Shown: in pieces, positions 15,470 to 23,898 of the stretch
Layout: each line of letters opens with the position of its first letter
How positions within the stretch are numbered: position 1 is the first letter of the stretch
NCBI GenBank assembly: GCA_913009535.1
Contig: CAJVXR010000009.1
Location: forward strand, 1 to 28,604
Length of the DNA stretch: 28,604 bases
Reading direction: 5' to 3'
From: an uncultured Flavobacteriales bacterium
Lineage (GTDB): Bacteria; Bacteroidota; Bacteroidia; Flavobacteriales; Flavobacteriaceae
Program-made: the position numbers and the translations under genes
The notes under the pieces: model-generated
Seen by the model: the letters and a program-made list of their open reading frames with translations, nothing else
Told to the model about the DNA's origin: nothing
Database searches by the model: none

Positions 15470-15886
15470 ATGCCAAGAATATTATCTATTGATTTTGGTT
15501 CTAAGAGATGTGGGATTGCAGTAACTGATGAAAGTCAGATAATTGCTTCCGGTCTTAAAACTGTTAAAACTGAAAATTTAATTCATTTTTTAAAAGATTA
15601 TTTTAAAGAAGAAGAAGTTAATCTTATTGTTGTCGGTTTACCAAAAAACATGAATAATGAAGAATCCTCAATTGAGCCTTTGATATTAAAGTATATTAAA
15701 ACCATTAATACTACTTTTCCTTTAGTAAAGACTGACAGGTTTGATGAAAGATTTACTTCAAAACTGGCTTTTCAAGCTATGATTGATGGGGGCTTAAAAA
15801 AAAAGCAAAGAAGAAATAAAGAGACTATAGACATGATTAGTGCTACGATAATTCTTCAGGATTATTTACAGAGCAAAATTTTTTAA
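15470..15886 (+). CDS. ruvX: Putative pre-16S rRNA nuclease / Holliday junction resolvase-like RuvX (YqgF)
   Basis: RuvX/YqgF is an RNase H-fold nuclease with reported roles in 16S rRNA 5'-end maturation and, in some species, Holliday junction processing. From the ATG at 15470 the protein is 138 residues, the usual length. Motifs are ILSIDFGSKRCGIAVTDE near the N-terminus with the first catalytic aspartate, LIVVGLPKNMNNEES in the middle, and FDERFTSKLAF with the second acidic residue, ending with the KETIDMISATIILQDYL helix containing the third. The reading frame extends upstream to a TTG at 15443, but this overlaps the promoter element. def follows after 55 bases with its own -7 element. Confidence 0.9.
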   Translation: MPRILSIDFGSKRCGIAVTDESQIIASGLKTVKTENLIHFLKDYFKEEEVNLIVVGLPKNMNNEESSIEPLILKYIKTINTTFPLVKTDRFDERFTSKLAFQAMIDGGLKKKQRRNKETIDMISATIILQDYLQSKIF

Positions 15887-15915
15887 TTACTTAATCATTG
15901 TATAAATAAGTATTG

Positions 15916-15923
15916 TATTTTTG
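15916..15923 (+). promoter_or_regulatory. -7 promoter element for the def operon
   Basis: TATTTTTG matches TAnnTTTG; transcription would start near 15930, 12 bases before the def ATG at 15942. The nearest upstream TTG (15898-15900) is 15 bases away, shorter than usual. The element argues against the TTG at 15921 as a start. Confidence 0.45.
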
Positions 15924-15941
15924 CAAAAAATTAATAGTTTT

Positions 15942-16532
15942 ATGTTGTTACCTATTATAGCTTACGGACACCCTGTCTTAAAAAGAAAAGCTGAAGTTAT
16001 CTCTAAAGATTATCCTAAATTAAAGGAACTTATTGACAATATGTTTGAAACAATGTATAACGCAAGTGGAGTTGGTATAGCCGCACCTCAAATAGGTCAA
16101 TCTATTAGACTTTTTATAGTGGATACTACTCCGTTTTCAGAGGATGATAGTTTAAGTGATAACGAAAGAAATCAACTGAAATCCTTCAAAAAAATCTTTA
16201 TAAATCCAGAAATAATTGAAGAGTCAGGTGATGATTGGAGTTTTGATGAAGGTTGTTTAAGTATACCAAACATAAGAGAAAGTGTTTTAAGACAGCCTGA
16301 AATTAAAATTCAATATTTTGACGAAAATTTCATCAAACATGTACAATCATTTGACGGTTTATTGGCTAGAGTAATTCAGCACGAATATGATCATGTTGAA
16401 GGAATTTTATTTACTGATAAATTATCTAGTTTTAAAAAGCAATTACTTAAAAAAAAATTACTCAAGATTTCTTCGGGTAAATTAAGTTTTGATTACGAAA
16501 TGGAGTTTTATAAAAGTTCAAAAAAGAGATAA
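15942..16532 (+). CDS. def: Peptide deformylase
   Basis: Removes the formyl group from the N-terminal methionine of nascent proteins at the ribosome. From the ATG at 15942 it has 196 residues. All three metal-site motifs are intact: GVGIAAPQ (43-50), EGCLS (103-107, metal ligand C105) and QHEYDH (146-151, ligands H147 and H151, catalytic E148). The insertion between motifs 1 and 2 (DTTPFSEDDSLSDNERNQLK, 61-80) is as I recall from Bacteroidota enzymes. The C-terminus is lysine-rich. An in-frame TTG at 15921 would add seven residues but lies in the promoter element. The stop codon directly abuts the GTG start of the MATE gene, so the two are almost certainly cotranscribed. The usual partner fmt is not here. 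Confidence 0.96.
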   Translation: MLLPIIAYGHPVLKRKAEVISKDYPKLKELIDNMFETMYNASGVGIAAPQIGQSIRLFIVDTTPFSEDDSLSDNERNQLKSFKKIFINPEIIEESGDDWSFDEGCLSIPNIRESVLRQPEIKIQYFDENFIKHVQSFDGLLARVIQHEYDHVEGILFTDKLSSFKKQLLKKKLLKISSGKLSFDYEMEFYKSSKKR

Positions 16533-17903
16533 GTGTTTAAAAATTACACCAAAGAATTTAGTTATAATCTAAAGTTATCATTGCCAGTTATGTTGGGAAT
16601 GCTAGGTCATACTTTAGTTAGTCTTGTAGACAATATTATGGTTGGTAAATTAGATCCTACTAATCTTGCTGCAGTTTCTTTAGGCAATAGTTTTATTTTT
16701 ATTGGCATGGCTATTGGGATAGGATTCTCATCAGCAATTACTCCTTTAGTTGCCGAGGCAGACTCAGAGGGCAATCAAGAAAAATTACAATCGACTTTTA
16801 TTCATGGAATAGTTTTGTGCACAGCGCTTAGTTTAGTCTTATTTTTATCAATTTTCCTGTTTAAAGATATAATGCTATTAATGAACCAGCCTAAAGAAGT
16901 CGTGGTGCTAGCACTACCTTATTTAGAACTAGTTGTCATATCTTTAATTCCCCTTCTTATATTTCAAGCTTTCAAGCAATTTTTTGATGGGCTATCTCTT
17001 ACAATTTACCCTATGTATGCTGCTATTATTGCAAATGTTATTAATGTGATAATTAACTATATATTAATTTTTGGAAAATTTGGATTTCCTCAAATGGGTA
17101 TTATCGGTGCTGCAATTGGCACTTTAGTATCTAGAACAATAATGCTCATATTTTTAATACTAATTATCAAATATAATAATAGAATAAAAAAGAGATTAAG
17201 TAATCTTTGGGCTATAAAATTTGATAAACTAATGTTTAAAAAGATTTTAAGTATTGGTATTCCAAGCTCTATGCAAATGGTATTTGAGGTTGTTTTCTTT
17301 ACTACTGCAATTTGGCTAAGTGGTTTACTAGGTGAAAACTCACAATCTGCTAACCAAATAGCTTTAAATTTATCCTCGATGACCTTTATGATTGCCAGTG
17401 GTCTTGGAGTTTCAGCAATGGTAAGGGTAGGTAACCAAAAAGGGTTGAGGAATTATGTTGATTTAAGAAGAATTTCTTTTTCTATTCTCTTATTAGGATT
17501 GCTACTGGCTTTATTTTTCGCGCTCTGTTTTATATTTTTAAATGATTTACTTCCATATATCTATATAGATTTAAATAACCCTTTAAACTATGAAGATAAC
17601 TTACAGGTAATTAGTATAACTTCTAAATTACTTATTATAGCTGCTATTTATCAAATATCTGATACTATTCAAGTTATTATTCTAGCTGCACTAAGGGGTA
17701 TGCAAGATGTAAAGATACCTACGGTAATCACTTTTGTTTCTTATTGGTTAATAGGTTTTCCTGTTAGTTATTTCTTAGGTTCTGAAGAGATGCTTGGTAG
17801 TCAAGGGATTTGGATTGGACTATTAACAGGTTTAACAACCGCGGCAGTTTTATTGTATATTAGGTTTGATATTTTAACTAAAAAATTAATTTTAAATAAT
17901 TAA
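16533..17903 (+). CDS. MATE family cation/drug antiporter
   Basis: A 456-residue inner-membrane transporter with twelve predicted helices, the size and layout of NorM/DinF-type MATE exporters, which use sodium or proton gradients to expel cationic compounds. The first helix carries the family pattern LPVMLGMLGHTLVSLVDNIM. VGKLDPTNLAAVSLGNS follows in the first loop. The second half begins near KILSIGIPSSMQMVFEV (about residue 236) and repeats the motif; ALRGMQDVKIPT marks helix 10-11. Translation starts at a GTG immediately after the def stop with zero spacing, which implies coupled translation. The substrate cannot be assigned. The small acidic protein follows after three bases and a PAP2 phosphatase after that, making a four-gene unit. 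Confidence 0.92.
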   Translation: MFKNYTKEFSYNLKLSLPVMLGMLGHTLVSLVDNIMVGKLDPTNLAAVSLGNSFIFIGMAIGIGFSSAITPLVAEADSEGNQEKLQSTFIHGIVLCTALSLVLFLSIFLFKDIMLLMNQPKEVVVLALPYLELVVISLIPLLIFQAFKQFFDGLSLTIYPMYAAIIANVINVIINYILIFGKFGFPQMGIIGAAIGTLVSRTIMLIFLILIIKYNNRIKKRLSNLWAIKFDKLMFKKILSIGIPSSMQMVFEVVFFTTAIWLSGLLGENSQSANQIALNLSSMTFMIASGLGVSAMVRVGNQKGLRNYVDLRRISFSILLLGLLLALFFALCFIFLNDLLPYIYIDLNNPLNYEDNLQVISITSKLLIIAAIYQISDTIQVIILAALRGMQDVKIPTVITFVSYWLIGFPVSYFLGSEEMLGSQGIWIGLLTGLTTAAVLLYIRFDILTKKLILNN

Positions 17904-17906
17904 CAC

Positions 17907-18131
17907 ATGGATTTACCTAAGTTTATACTTGGAGATAACACTGATTTTCCTGACTCAATTTTTATTATACATACTGATTATCCTAGATTTATTCTAAATC
18001 TTGAAAATGATTCTATTAAATGGTTTGAGAATTTTAGTGAATTAGATGAGGAAGAACTTTTAGCACAAACAAAAGAACTTATTGATGAGGCATCTGATTT
18101 TTACGATAGAGAAGTTAGTAGATATAAATAA
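17907..18131 (+). CDS. Small conserved acidic protein of unknown function
   Basis: A 74-residue cytoplasmic-looking protein with no signal peptide or membrane segment. It has FIIHTDYPRFILNLENDSIKWFE in its first half (described by position: residues 18-40) and an acidic helical second half rich in EEL and ending FYDREVSRYK. I believe close relatives occur across Flavobacteriaceae, but I know no function. It starts three bases after the MATE gene and ends two bases before the PAP2 gene, so it is translated as part of that operon. The tight spacing and the clean ATG make it a real gene despite its size. No nucleic-acid-binding or catalytic motif can be seen. Confidence 0.75.
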   Translation: MDLPKFILGDNTDFPDSIFIIHTDYPRFILNLENDSIKWFENFSELDEEELLAQTKELIDEASDFYDREVSRYK

Positions 18132-18133
18132 TT

Positions 18134-18691
18134 ATGTTAGAACAGTTTTTACAGTTTGATAGAGATTTATTAATTTATTTAAATAATCTTGGCTCTGATA
18201 ATTGGGATTTATTATGGCTAATAATTACTGATAAGCTAACTTTTTTACCTTTTTTTTTAATAATTATTTACTTTATATATAAGAAATTCACAATCAAAGA
18301 ATTATTATTTATTTTGTTAACCATAGCATTATTAATATTATTTACTGATCAATTCACTAATTTAATTAAAGATTCTTTCCAAAGACTTAGACCTTGTCGT
18401 GATGATTCTATTAATTTCTTTCTAAGATCGATTGATGTAAGGTGTGGTAAGTTTGGATTCTTTTCAGCTCATGCAGCAAACTCTATGGCTGTTTCCGTCT
18501 TTTTGTATAAGCTATTTAAGAACTTTAAAATTCTAAATTATTTTCTTATTTGTTGGGTAATTGTTTTTTCATATAGTAGGATATACCTTGGTGTCCATTT
18601 CCCTGTAGATATATTATTTGGATTAATATTTGGATTCTTTTTTGGTAGTATTGCTTACAAACTATTTAATAAATTTTCAGTTGCAAGTTAG
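18134..18691 (+). CDS. PAP2 superfamily membrane phosphatase
   Basis: A 185-residue polytopic protein with about five to six membrane helices and all three motifs of the PAP2/haloperoxidase active site. These are K79-x6-RP (RP at 86-87), SAH at 111-113 in place of the usual SGH, and SR-x5-H-x3-D (S148, R149, H155, D159). H113 would stabilise the leaving group and H155 act as the nucleophile. Members dephosphorylate lipid pyrophosphates such as undecaprenyl diphosphate, phosphatidylglycerol phosphate or lipid A 1-phosphate, at the outer face of the inner membrane. The substrate cannot be settled from sequence; undecaprenyl diphosphate recycling is a common role. It is the last gene of the def-MATE unit and stops directly against the convergent glycosyltransferase. 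Confidence 0.9.
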   Translation: MLEQFLQFDRDLLIYLNNLGSDNWDLLWLIITDKLTFLPFFLIIIYFIYKKFTIKELLFILLTIALLILFTDQFTNLIKDSFQRLRPCRDDSINFFLRSIDVRCGKFGFFSAHAANSMAVSVFLYKLFKNFKILNYFLICWVIVFSYSRIYLGVHFPVDILFGLIFGFFFGSIAYKLFNKFSVAS

Positions 18692-19408
18692 TTAAACCTG
18701 ATTGTCTTTAATTTGATAATCTATATACTTATTCTTTATCCATAAGTAAGCTATACAATCAATAAATGGCTCTATTAGCCTATTAAAAAATCCATATTTA
18801 GCTTTGCCAGCTTTTCTAGGGTAATGTTTAATAAGAACTTGACTTACTTTTCCGTTCTGTAAAAGAATCATTGCAGGTAAAAACCTGTGAAGACCTTTAA
18901 ACATAGGTATTTTTTTAGCAAAACTAGTTCTAATTATTTTTAAAGGGCAACCTGTGTCTATTATTTCATCTCTTGTAAATAATCTTCTTATTTTATTAGC
19001 AATAAATGACGAGGCACTTTTAATGATAGAATCTTTTCTTATCTTTCTGTATCCAGTAACTAAATCATTCTTATCAATTTTTTTTAGTAATAGATTAAAA
19101 TCTTCTGGATTAGTTTGCAGGTCAGCATCTATATACCCTATTAAGGTAGTTTCAGCATAATCAAAACCAGCTTTAATAGCTGTACTTAGACCGTGATTTT
19201 TTTTAAAGCTAATTAACTTAAATTTTTTTTTCGATTCACAAATTTTCCTAAGAATATCCTCACTATTATCTGTAGACCCATCATTTATAAATAAGACTTG
19301 AGAATCCACTATTGATATCTTTAAAAATTTACTTAACTCATTATCGAGTCTTTGAATATTTTCTTCTTCGTTAAATAGAGGGATAATAATTGTTAACGTT
19401 TCTCTCAT
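18692..19408 (-). CDS. Family 2 glycosyltransferase (dolichyl/undecaprenyl-phosphate sugar transferase-like)
   Basis: A 238-residue GT-A glycosyltransferase. It begins TLTIIIPLFNEEENI (4-18), has FINDGSTDNS (40-49), a DxD-type metal site in YIDADLQTNPED (about 92-103) and a VTGYRKIRKDS segment. The region around LFTRDEIIDTGCPLKIIR and HRFLPAMILLQ is typical of DPM1/ArnC-like enzymes that charge a polyprenyl phosphate with a sugar. Unlike ArnC it lacks two strong C-terminal membrane helices; only a weakly hydrophobic amphipathic stretch (FNRLIEPFIDCIAYLW) is present. The start lies one base after the meaB stop, so it is cotranscribed with secA-meaB, although the three functions differ. The sugar donor is unknown. 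Confidence 0.85.
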   Translation of the reverse strand: MRETLTIIIPLFNEEENIQRLDNELSKFLKISIVDSQVLFINDGSTDNSEDILRKICESKKKFKLISFKKNHGLSTAIKAGFDYAETTLIGYIDADLQTNPEDFNLLLKKIDKNDLVTGYRKIRKDSIIKSASSFIANKIRRLFTRDEIIDTGCPLKIIRTSFAKKIPMFKGLHRFLPAMILLQNGKVSQVLIKHYPRKAGKAKYGFFNRLIEPFIDCIAYLWIKNKYIDYQIKDNQV

Positions 19409-19409
19409 T

Positions 19410-20405
19410 CTACTTACTAGAATTGATGATTAATTCAGCTGCTGCTAAGACTGTTGTTTGATTACTTTCTAATAGTTTTATCTGATTTTCAAGCTCAACT
19501 ATTAAATTTTTATTATGAAAAAAATCTGCTTGTATTTGAGTATTTAAAGTTTGTATTAGCCAATGTTTCTTTTGATCATTTCTATTTTTAGTAAAATAGC
19601 CGTTATTTTTAGTTAGTCTAAAATAACTACTAATTTCTGTCCAGATCTCTTTAATACCATCTGAATTAATTGAACTGCAAGTCGATACTTTTGGTTTCCA
19701 TTTTGAAGCTTTGAGTGGGTAAAGGTTTAAAGCCATTTTAAATTCAGATTTAGCTAGGTTTGCTGCTTTTATATTATCTCCATCAGATTTATTTATGATT
19801 ATCGAATCTGCCATTTCAATTATTCCTCTTTTAATTCCTTGAAGTTCATCACCAGCTCCAGATAATTTTAGAAGCAAAAAATAATCAACCATCTCATAGA
19901 CACTTATTTCACTCTGTCCAACTCCAACAGTCTCAATTAGAATTATATCAAATCCAGCAGCTTCGCATAAAATTATGCATTCTCTTGTTTTATTTGAAAC
20001 CCCACCTAAATGATTTCCAGCTGGGCTCGGTCTTATGTATACGTTTTTATCTCTTACTAAATTTTCCATTCTGGTCTTATCTCCTAGTATACTTCCTTTG
20101 GTCAGGCTACTTGATGGATCTACGGCTAGTACAGCAATTTTCTTTCCCGTTTTAGATAAATAAGATCCGAATGATTCTATGAATGTGCTTTTCCCTACCC
20201 CAGGAACACCTGTAACACCTATTCTTATTGATGAGTTTTTTCTAAGTAAGCATTCTTTTAAAATCTTATTAGCTATTTCTCTATCACTTCTTTTTTTGCT
20301 TTCTACTAGCGTTATTGCTCGGCTAAGTGAAACGATATCTCCTTTTAAGATTTTTTTTATTAAATCTGTGTGTGATATGTTTTTAATATTTGGAATATAT
20401 TCCAA
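19410..20405 (-). CDS. meaB: Methylmalonyl-CoA mutase-associated GTPase MeaB
   Basis: MeaB is a G3E-family GTPase that gates loading of adenosylcobalamin onto methylmalonyl-CoA mutase and protects it from inactivation. The 331-residue length is typical. Walker A is GVTGVPGVGKST (63-74), followed by VLAVDPSSSLTKGSILGDKTRM, the switch-like IILIETVGVGQSE and the base-specificity motif NKSDGD. RPSPAGNHLGGVSNKT is a strong family signature. It has been called ArgK in older annotation, but the kinase role is not supported for this family. It sits 30 bases after secA with no visible promoter element between. The mutase subunits are not in the window; the cobalamin adenosyltransferase that supplies the cofactor is encoded at 24198-24746. 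Confidence 0.94.
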   Translation of the reverse strand: MEYIPNIKNISHTDLIKKILKGDIVSLSRAITLVESKKRSDREIANKILKECLLRKNSSIRIGVTGVPGVGKSTFIESFGSYLSKTGKKIAVLAVDPSSSLTKGSILGDKTRMENLVRDKNVYIRPSPAGNHLGGVSNKTRECIILCEAAGFDIILIETVGVGQSEISVYEMVDYFLLLKLSGAGDELQGIKRGIIEMADSIIINKSDGDNIKAANLAKSEFKMALNLYPLKASKWKPKVSTCSSINSDGIKEIWTEISSYFRLTKNNGYFTKNRNDQKKHWLIQTLNTQIQADFFHNKNLIVELENQIKLLESNQTTVLAAAELIINSSK

Positions 20406-20435
20406 TGTGGCTTTTTTAAATTGTTAATAATTTAA

Positions 20436-23400
20436 CTAAATTTTATTAAAAATAACCCATTCTCCTTTAACAATTAATGATTCAGCTTGTTTGTACTTCA
20501 GTTCTTTACTTTCTCCAGTTTTCACATTTTTTATAAAAACCTTATCGTTTCTACCAATCTTTGGTTGATCTCTAACGATTGTTTCCACAGTTTCTCTGTT
20601 ATTGGATTGATTGTTTCCAGCTGCTCTGTTTCTAGCACTCAACTCATCCATATTTGGAATTTCTTCTTTAGAGGTGTTTAGATCTCTTTTTTTGGAGGAT
20701 TTCGCTTCTCTAATGATATTTGTATTCTCTCTAGGTATCTCTCCTTTAAATAAAAATGATAAAATCTCTTTATTAACCTGATCTATCATTCCTCTAAATA
20801 ATTCAAATGACTCAAACTTATAAATTAAAAGTGGATCTTTTTGTTCGTGAACAGCTAGTTGAACAGATTGTTTTAATTCATCCATTTTTCTTAGATGAGT
20901 TTTCCAAGAATCATCGATTATTGCTAATGAGATATTCTTTTCAAAATCATTTACTAATTGTTCTCCTTTAGAATGATATGCCTTTTCTAAATCTGTAACT
21001 ACCTGTAAGGTTTTTATACCATCAGTAAATGGAACTACTATTCTCTTGAATTTATCTTTTTGTGTTTCATAAACATTTTTAATAACTGGAAAAGCTAAAA
21101 CTGCATTTTCTTGGATCTTGTTTATATAATGTTTTAATGCTGCGTTATAAATCTTATCGGTAACTTGTACAGATGACATTGTTGAAAATTCTTCACTTGT
21201 GATATCTGTTGTAAATGAAAAATATCTAATTAATTCATATTCAAAATTCTTAAAATCATTCGCTGATTTATTATTTTCAACTATAATCTCAGTAGTATCA
21301 TAAATCATGTTCGCTATATCGACTTTCAATCTATCTCCAAATAAAGCATTATATCTCCTTTTATAGATGACTTCTCTTTGTGCACTCATAACGTCATCAT
21401 ATTCTAAAAGTCTTTTTCTTATCCCAAAATTATTTTCTTCGACTTTTTTCTGTGCTCTTTCTATTGATTTAGTTATCATAGAATGCTGTATTACTTCTCC
21501 TTCATCGAGCCCCATTCTATCCATCATTTTTGCAATTCTTTCGCTTCCAAATAACCTCATTAAATTATCTTCTAATGAAACGTAGAATTGTGAACTTCCA
21601 GGATCACCTTGTCTTCCTGCTCTACCTCTAAGCTGTCTATCTACTCTTCTAGAATCGTGACGTTCTGTTCCAATTATAGCTAAACCACCAGAATTTTTCA
21701 CTTCGTCTGATAATTTAATATCAGTACCTCTTCCTGCCATATTAGTAGCTATGGTAACTTGACCTGGATTACCCGCCTGAGATACGATATCAGCTTCTTT
21801 CTTATGTAATTTAGCATTAAGTATATTATGAGGTACTTTTCTTATACCCAACATTTTACCAAGCACTTCACTAATCTCAACTGATGTTGTTCCTATTAGT
21901 ATAGGTCGACCCTGTTTAGACAGTTTAGTAACTTCATCAATAACAGCATTATATTTTTCTCTTTTAGTTTTATAAATTAGATCTTCTTTATCATCTCTAA
22001 CTATAGGTCTATTTGTAGGTATTTCAACTACGTCTAACTTGTATATTTCCCATAACTCACCTGCTTCTGTCACTGCCGTACCAGTCATACCAGAGAGCTT
22101 TTTATACATTCTAAAGTAATTTTGTAAAGTAATCGTAGCAAATGTCTGAGTAGCAGCTTCAATTTTTACATTTTCTTTCGCTTCAATAGCTTGATGTAAA
22201 CCGTCGCTATACCTTCTACCGTCCATGATTCTACCTGTCTGCTCATCAACAATCATTACTTTATTGTCCATTACTACATATTGAGTATCTTTTTCAAATA
22301 ATGCATATGCTTTTAAAAGCTGACTAAGAGTGTGAATTCTTTCTGATTTAACGCCAAAATCACGATATAAAACCTCTTTTAAGTTAGCTTCTTTTTTAGA
22401 GTCCAAATTTTGAGCTTCAATTTTAGATATTTCTAGACCTATCTCAGGCATTACAAAGAAATTAGGATTGTCCTTGCCAGACAAGAAATCAATTCCTTTG
22501 TCCGTTAATTCAATTTGATTATTTTTTTCATCTATAACATAATAGAGCTCTTCATCAACCTTAGGCATCTCTCTATTGTTATCTTGCATGTAAAAGTTCT
22601 CAGTTTTTTGAAGTAATTGCTTTATACCCCCCTCACTTAGAAACTTGATAAGAGCTTTATTTTTAGGAATTCCCCTATAAATTCTCAGTAGATTGAAAGA
22701 GCCTTCTTCTTCCTCTCCATTAGAAATCATTTTTTTGGCTTCAGATAGTAAAGAGGTTAAATATTTCCTTTGTACAGAAACTATATCTTCTATTTTAGGT
22801 TTTAGTTCATTAAATTCATGAATATCCCCTTTAGGAGTTGCTCCAGAAATTATTAGCGGTGTTCTTGCGTCATCTACTAAAACAGAATCAACCTCATCTA
22901 CAATTGCATAATGATGTGGGCGTTGAACTAAATCATCTGGTGAGTTAGCCATATTATCTCTCAAATAATCAAAACCAAATTCATTATTAGTTCCAAAAGT
23001 AATATCAGCTCTGTATGCTTTTTTTCTGTCTTCAGAATTAGGTTTGTAATAATCAATACAGTCAACGCTTAGGCCGTGAAATTCATAAATTGGCGCCATC
23101 CATGCACTATCTCTTTTAGCTAAATAATCGTTTACCGTAACAAGGTGTACTCCTTTACCAGATAATGCGTTTAGATATACTGGTAGAGTTGCTACTAGAG
23201 TTTTTCCTTCTCCAGTTTGCATTTCTGCAATTTTTCCTTGGTGCATTGATATACCCCCAATAAGTTGTACATCGTAATGGATCATGTCCCATGTTACAGG
23301 CTTTCCAGCTGCATCCCAGGAGTTTTCCCATATAGCATGTTCGTTATTTAAATTAACATAGTCTTTTAAGCCAGAAAGTTCTCTGTCAAAATTACTAGCA

Positions 23401-23795
23401 GTTACTTTTATTTGAGTATTGTTTTTAAATCTTTTTGCTGTTTCTTTAATAACTGCATATGCTTCGGGCAATATCTTTTTTAAGGTTTCTTCAGTTGATA
23501 AATAAACTTCCTCTTTTAAATCATCTATTTTGTTGTATAGATTTTCTTTTTCATCAAAATCAATTGTAGATTCAACTTCCGATTCTAAATTTTTTATTTG
23601 ATCAGTAATATCTTTAGTAGAATCAGCTATTGAAGATTTGAATTCATCTGTTTTAGCTCTTAAATCATCATTAGAAAGTTGTGAAATTTTTTGCTCAAAA
23701 GACAATATGCTTTTGACGATAGGAGATATCATTTTAACATCTTGTTTAGACTTATCTCCTACAAATATTTTAAGAATAGAATTTAAAATACTCAT
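20436..23795 (-). CDS. secA: Preprotein translocase ATPase SecA
   Basis: The motor of Sec-dependent export, acting at SecYEG on the inner membrane. It has 1,119 residues, longer than E. coli SecA (901), through insertions typical of Bacteroidota. One is a coiled-coil insert around residues 60-105 in the N-terminal part; another is a long insert in nucleotide-binding domain 1 after LIISGATPKGD. Walker A is MQTGEGKTLV (192-201), Walker B is VDEVDSVLVDDARTPL, and the second nucleotide-binding domain shows IGTTSVEISE and GRAGRQGDPGSSQFYVS. The C-terminus lacks the CxCx8C[CH] zinc-binding SecB site and ends instead with a KVFIKNVKTGESKELKYKQA module, another lineage feature. A -7 element lies 26 bases upstream. 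meaB and a glycosyltransferase follow. Confidence 0.97.
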   Translation of the reverse strand: MSILNSILKIFVGDKSKQDVKMISPIVKSILSFEQKISQLSNDDLRAKTDEFKSSIADSTKDITDQIKNLESEVESTIDFDEKENLYNKIDDLKEEVYLSTEETLKKILPEAYAVIKETAKRFKNNTQIKVTASNFDRELSGLKDYVNLNNEHAIWENSWDAAGKPVTWDMIHYDVQLIGGISMHQGKIAEMQTGEGKTLVATLPVYLNALSGKGVHLVTVNDYLAKRDSAWMAPIYEFHGLSVDCIDYYKPNSEDRKKAYRADITFGTNNEFGFDYLRDNMANSPDDLVQRPHHYAIVDEVDSVLVDDARTPLIISGATPKGDIHEFNELKPKIEDIVSVQRKYLTSLLSEAKKMISNGEEEEGSFNLLRIYRGIPKNKALIKFLSEGGIKQLLQKTENFYMQDNNREMPKVDEELYYVIDEKNNQIELTDKGIDFLSGKDNPNFFVMPEIGLEISKIEAQNLDSKKEANLKEVLYRDFGVKSERIHTLSQLLKAYALFEKDTQYVVMDNKVMIVDEQTGRIMDGRRYSDGLHQAIEAKENVKIEAATQTFATITLQNYFRMYKKLSGMTGTAVTEAGELWEIYKLDVVEIPTNRPIVRDDKEDLIYKTKREKYNAVIDEVTKLSKQGRPILIGTTSVEISEVLGKMLGIRKVPHNILNAKLHKKEADIVSQAGNPGQVTIATNMAGRGTDIKLSDEVKNSGGLAIIGTERHDSRRVDRQLRGRAGRQGDPGSSQFYVSLEDNLMRLFGSERIAKMMDRMGLDEGEVIQHSMITKSIERAQKKVEENNFGIRKRLLEYDDVMSAQREVIYKRRYNALFGDRLKVDIANMIYDTTEIIVENNKSANDFKNFEYELIRYFSFTTDITSEEFSTMSSVQVTDKIYNAALKHYINKIQENAVLAFPVIKNVYETQKDKFKRIVVPFTDGIKTLQVVTDLEKAYHSKGEQLVNDFEKNISLAIIDDSWKTHLRKMDELKQSVQLAVHEQKDPLLIYKFESFELFRGMIDQVNKEILSFLFKGEIPRENTNIIREAKSSKKRDLNTSKEEIPNMDELSARNRAAGNNQSNNRETVETIVRDQPKIGRNDKVFIKNVKTGESKELKYKQAESLIVKGEWVIFNKI

Positions 23796-23820
23796 TAATT
23801 TGTTTTTTTTAATAGAAAAT

Positions 23821-23828
23821 CAAAGATA
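23821..23828 (-). promoter_or_regulatory. -7 promoter element for secA
   Basis: Minus-strand TATCTTTG matches TAnnTTTG. Transcription would start near 23814, leaving a leader of about 19 bases before the secA ATG at 23795. No -33 TTG at the expected spacing is evident. Confidence 0.5.
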
Positions 23829-23864
23829 CGATTTGTTGCATTTCTTTTGAAGAAAATACAAAAT

Positions 23865-23893
23865 AAAAAAAGCCTCATTAGAGACTTTTTTTT
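23865..23893 (-). terminator. Intrinsic terminator after the small acidic gene
   Basis: A hairpin with A7-G (23865-23872) pairing to C-T7 (23885-23892), one internal C/A mismatch, a CTC/GAG inner stem (23874-23876 with 23881-23883) and an ATTA loop. On the minus strand it ends in a run of T, immediately after the stop of the gene at 23899-24120. Its A/T symmetry means it could act on either strand. It insulates secA from the upstream gene. Confidence 0.7.
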
Positions 23894-23898
23894 ATTAA

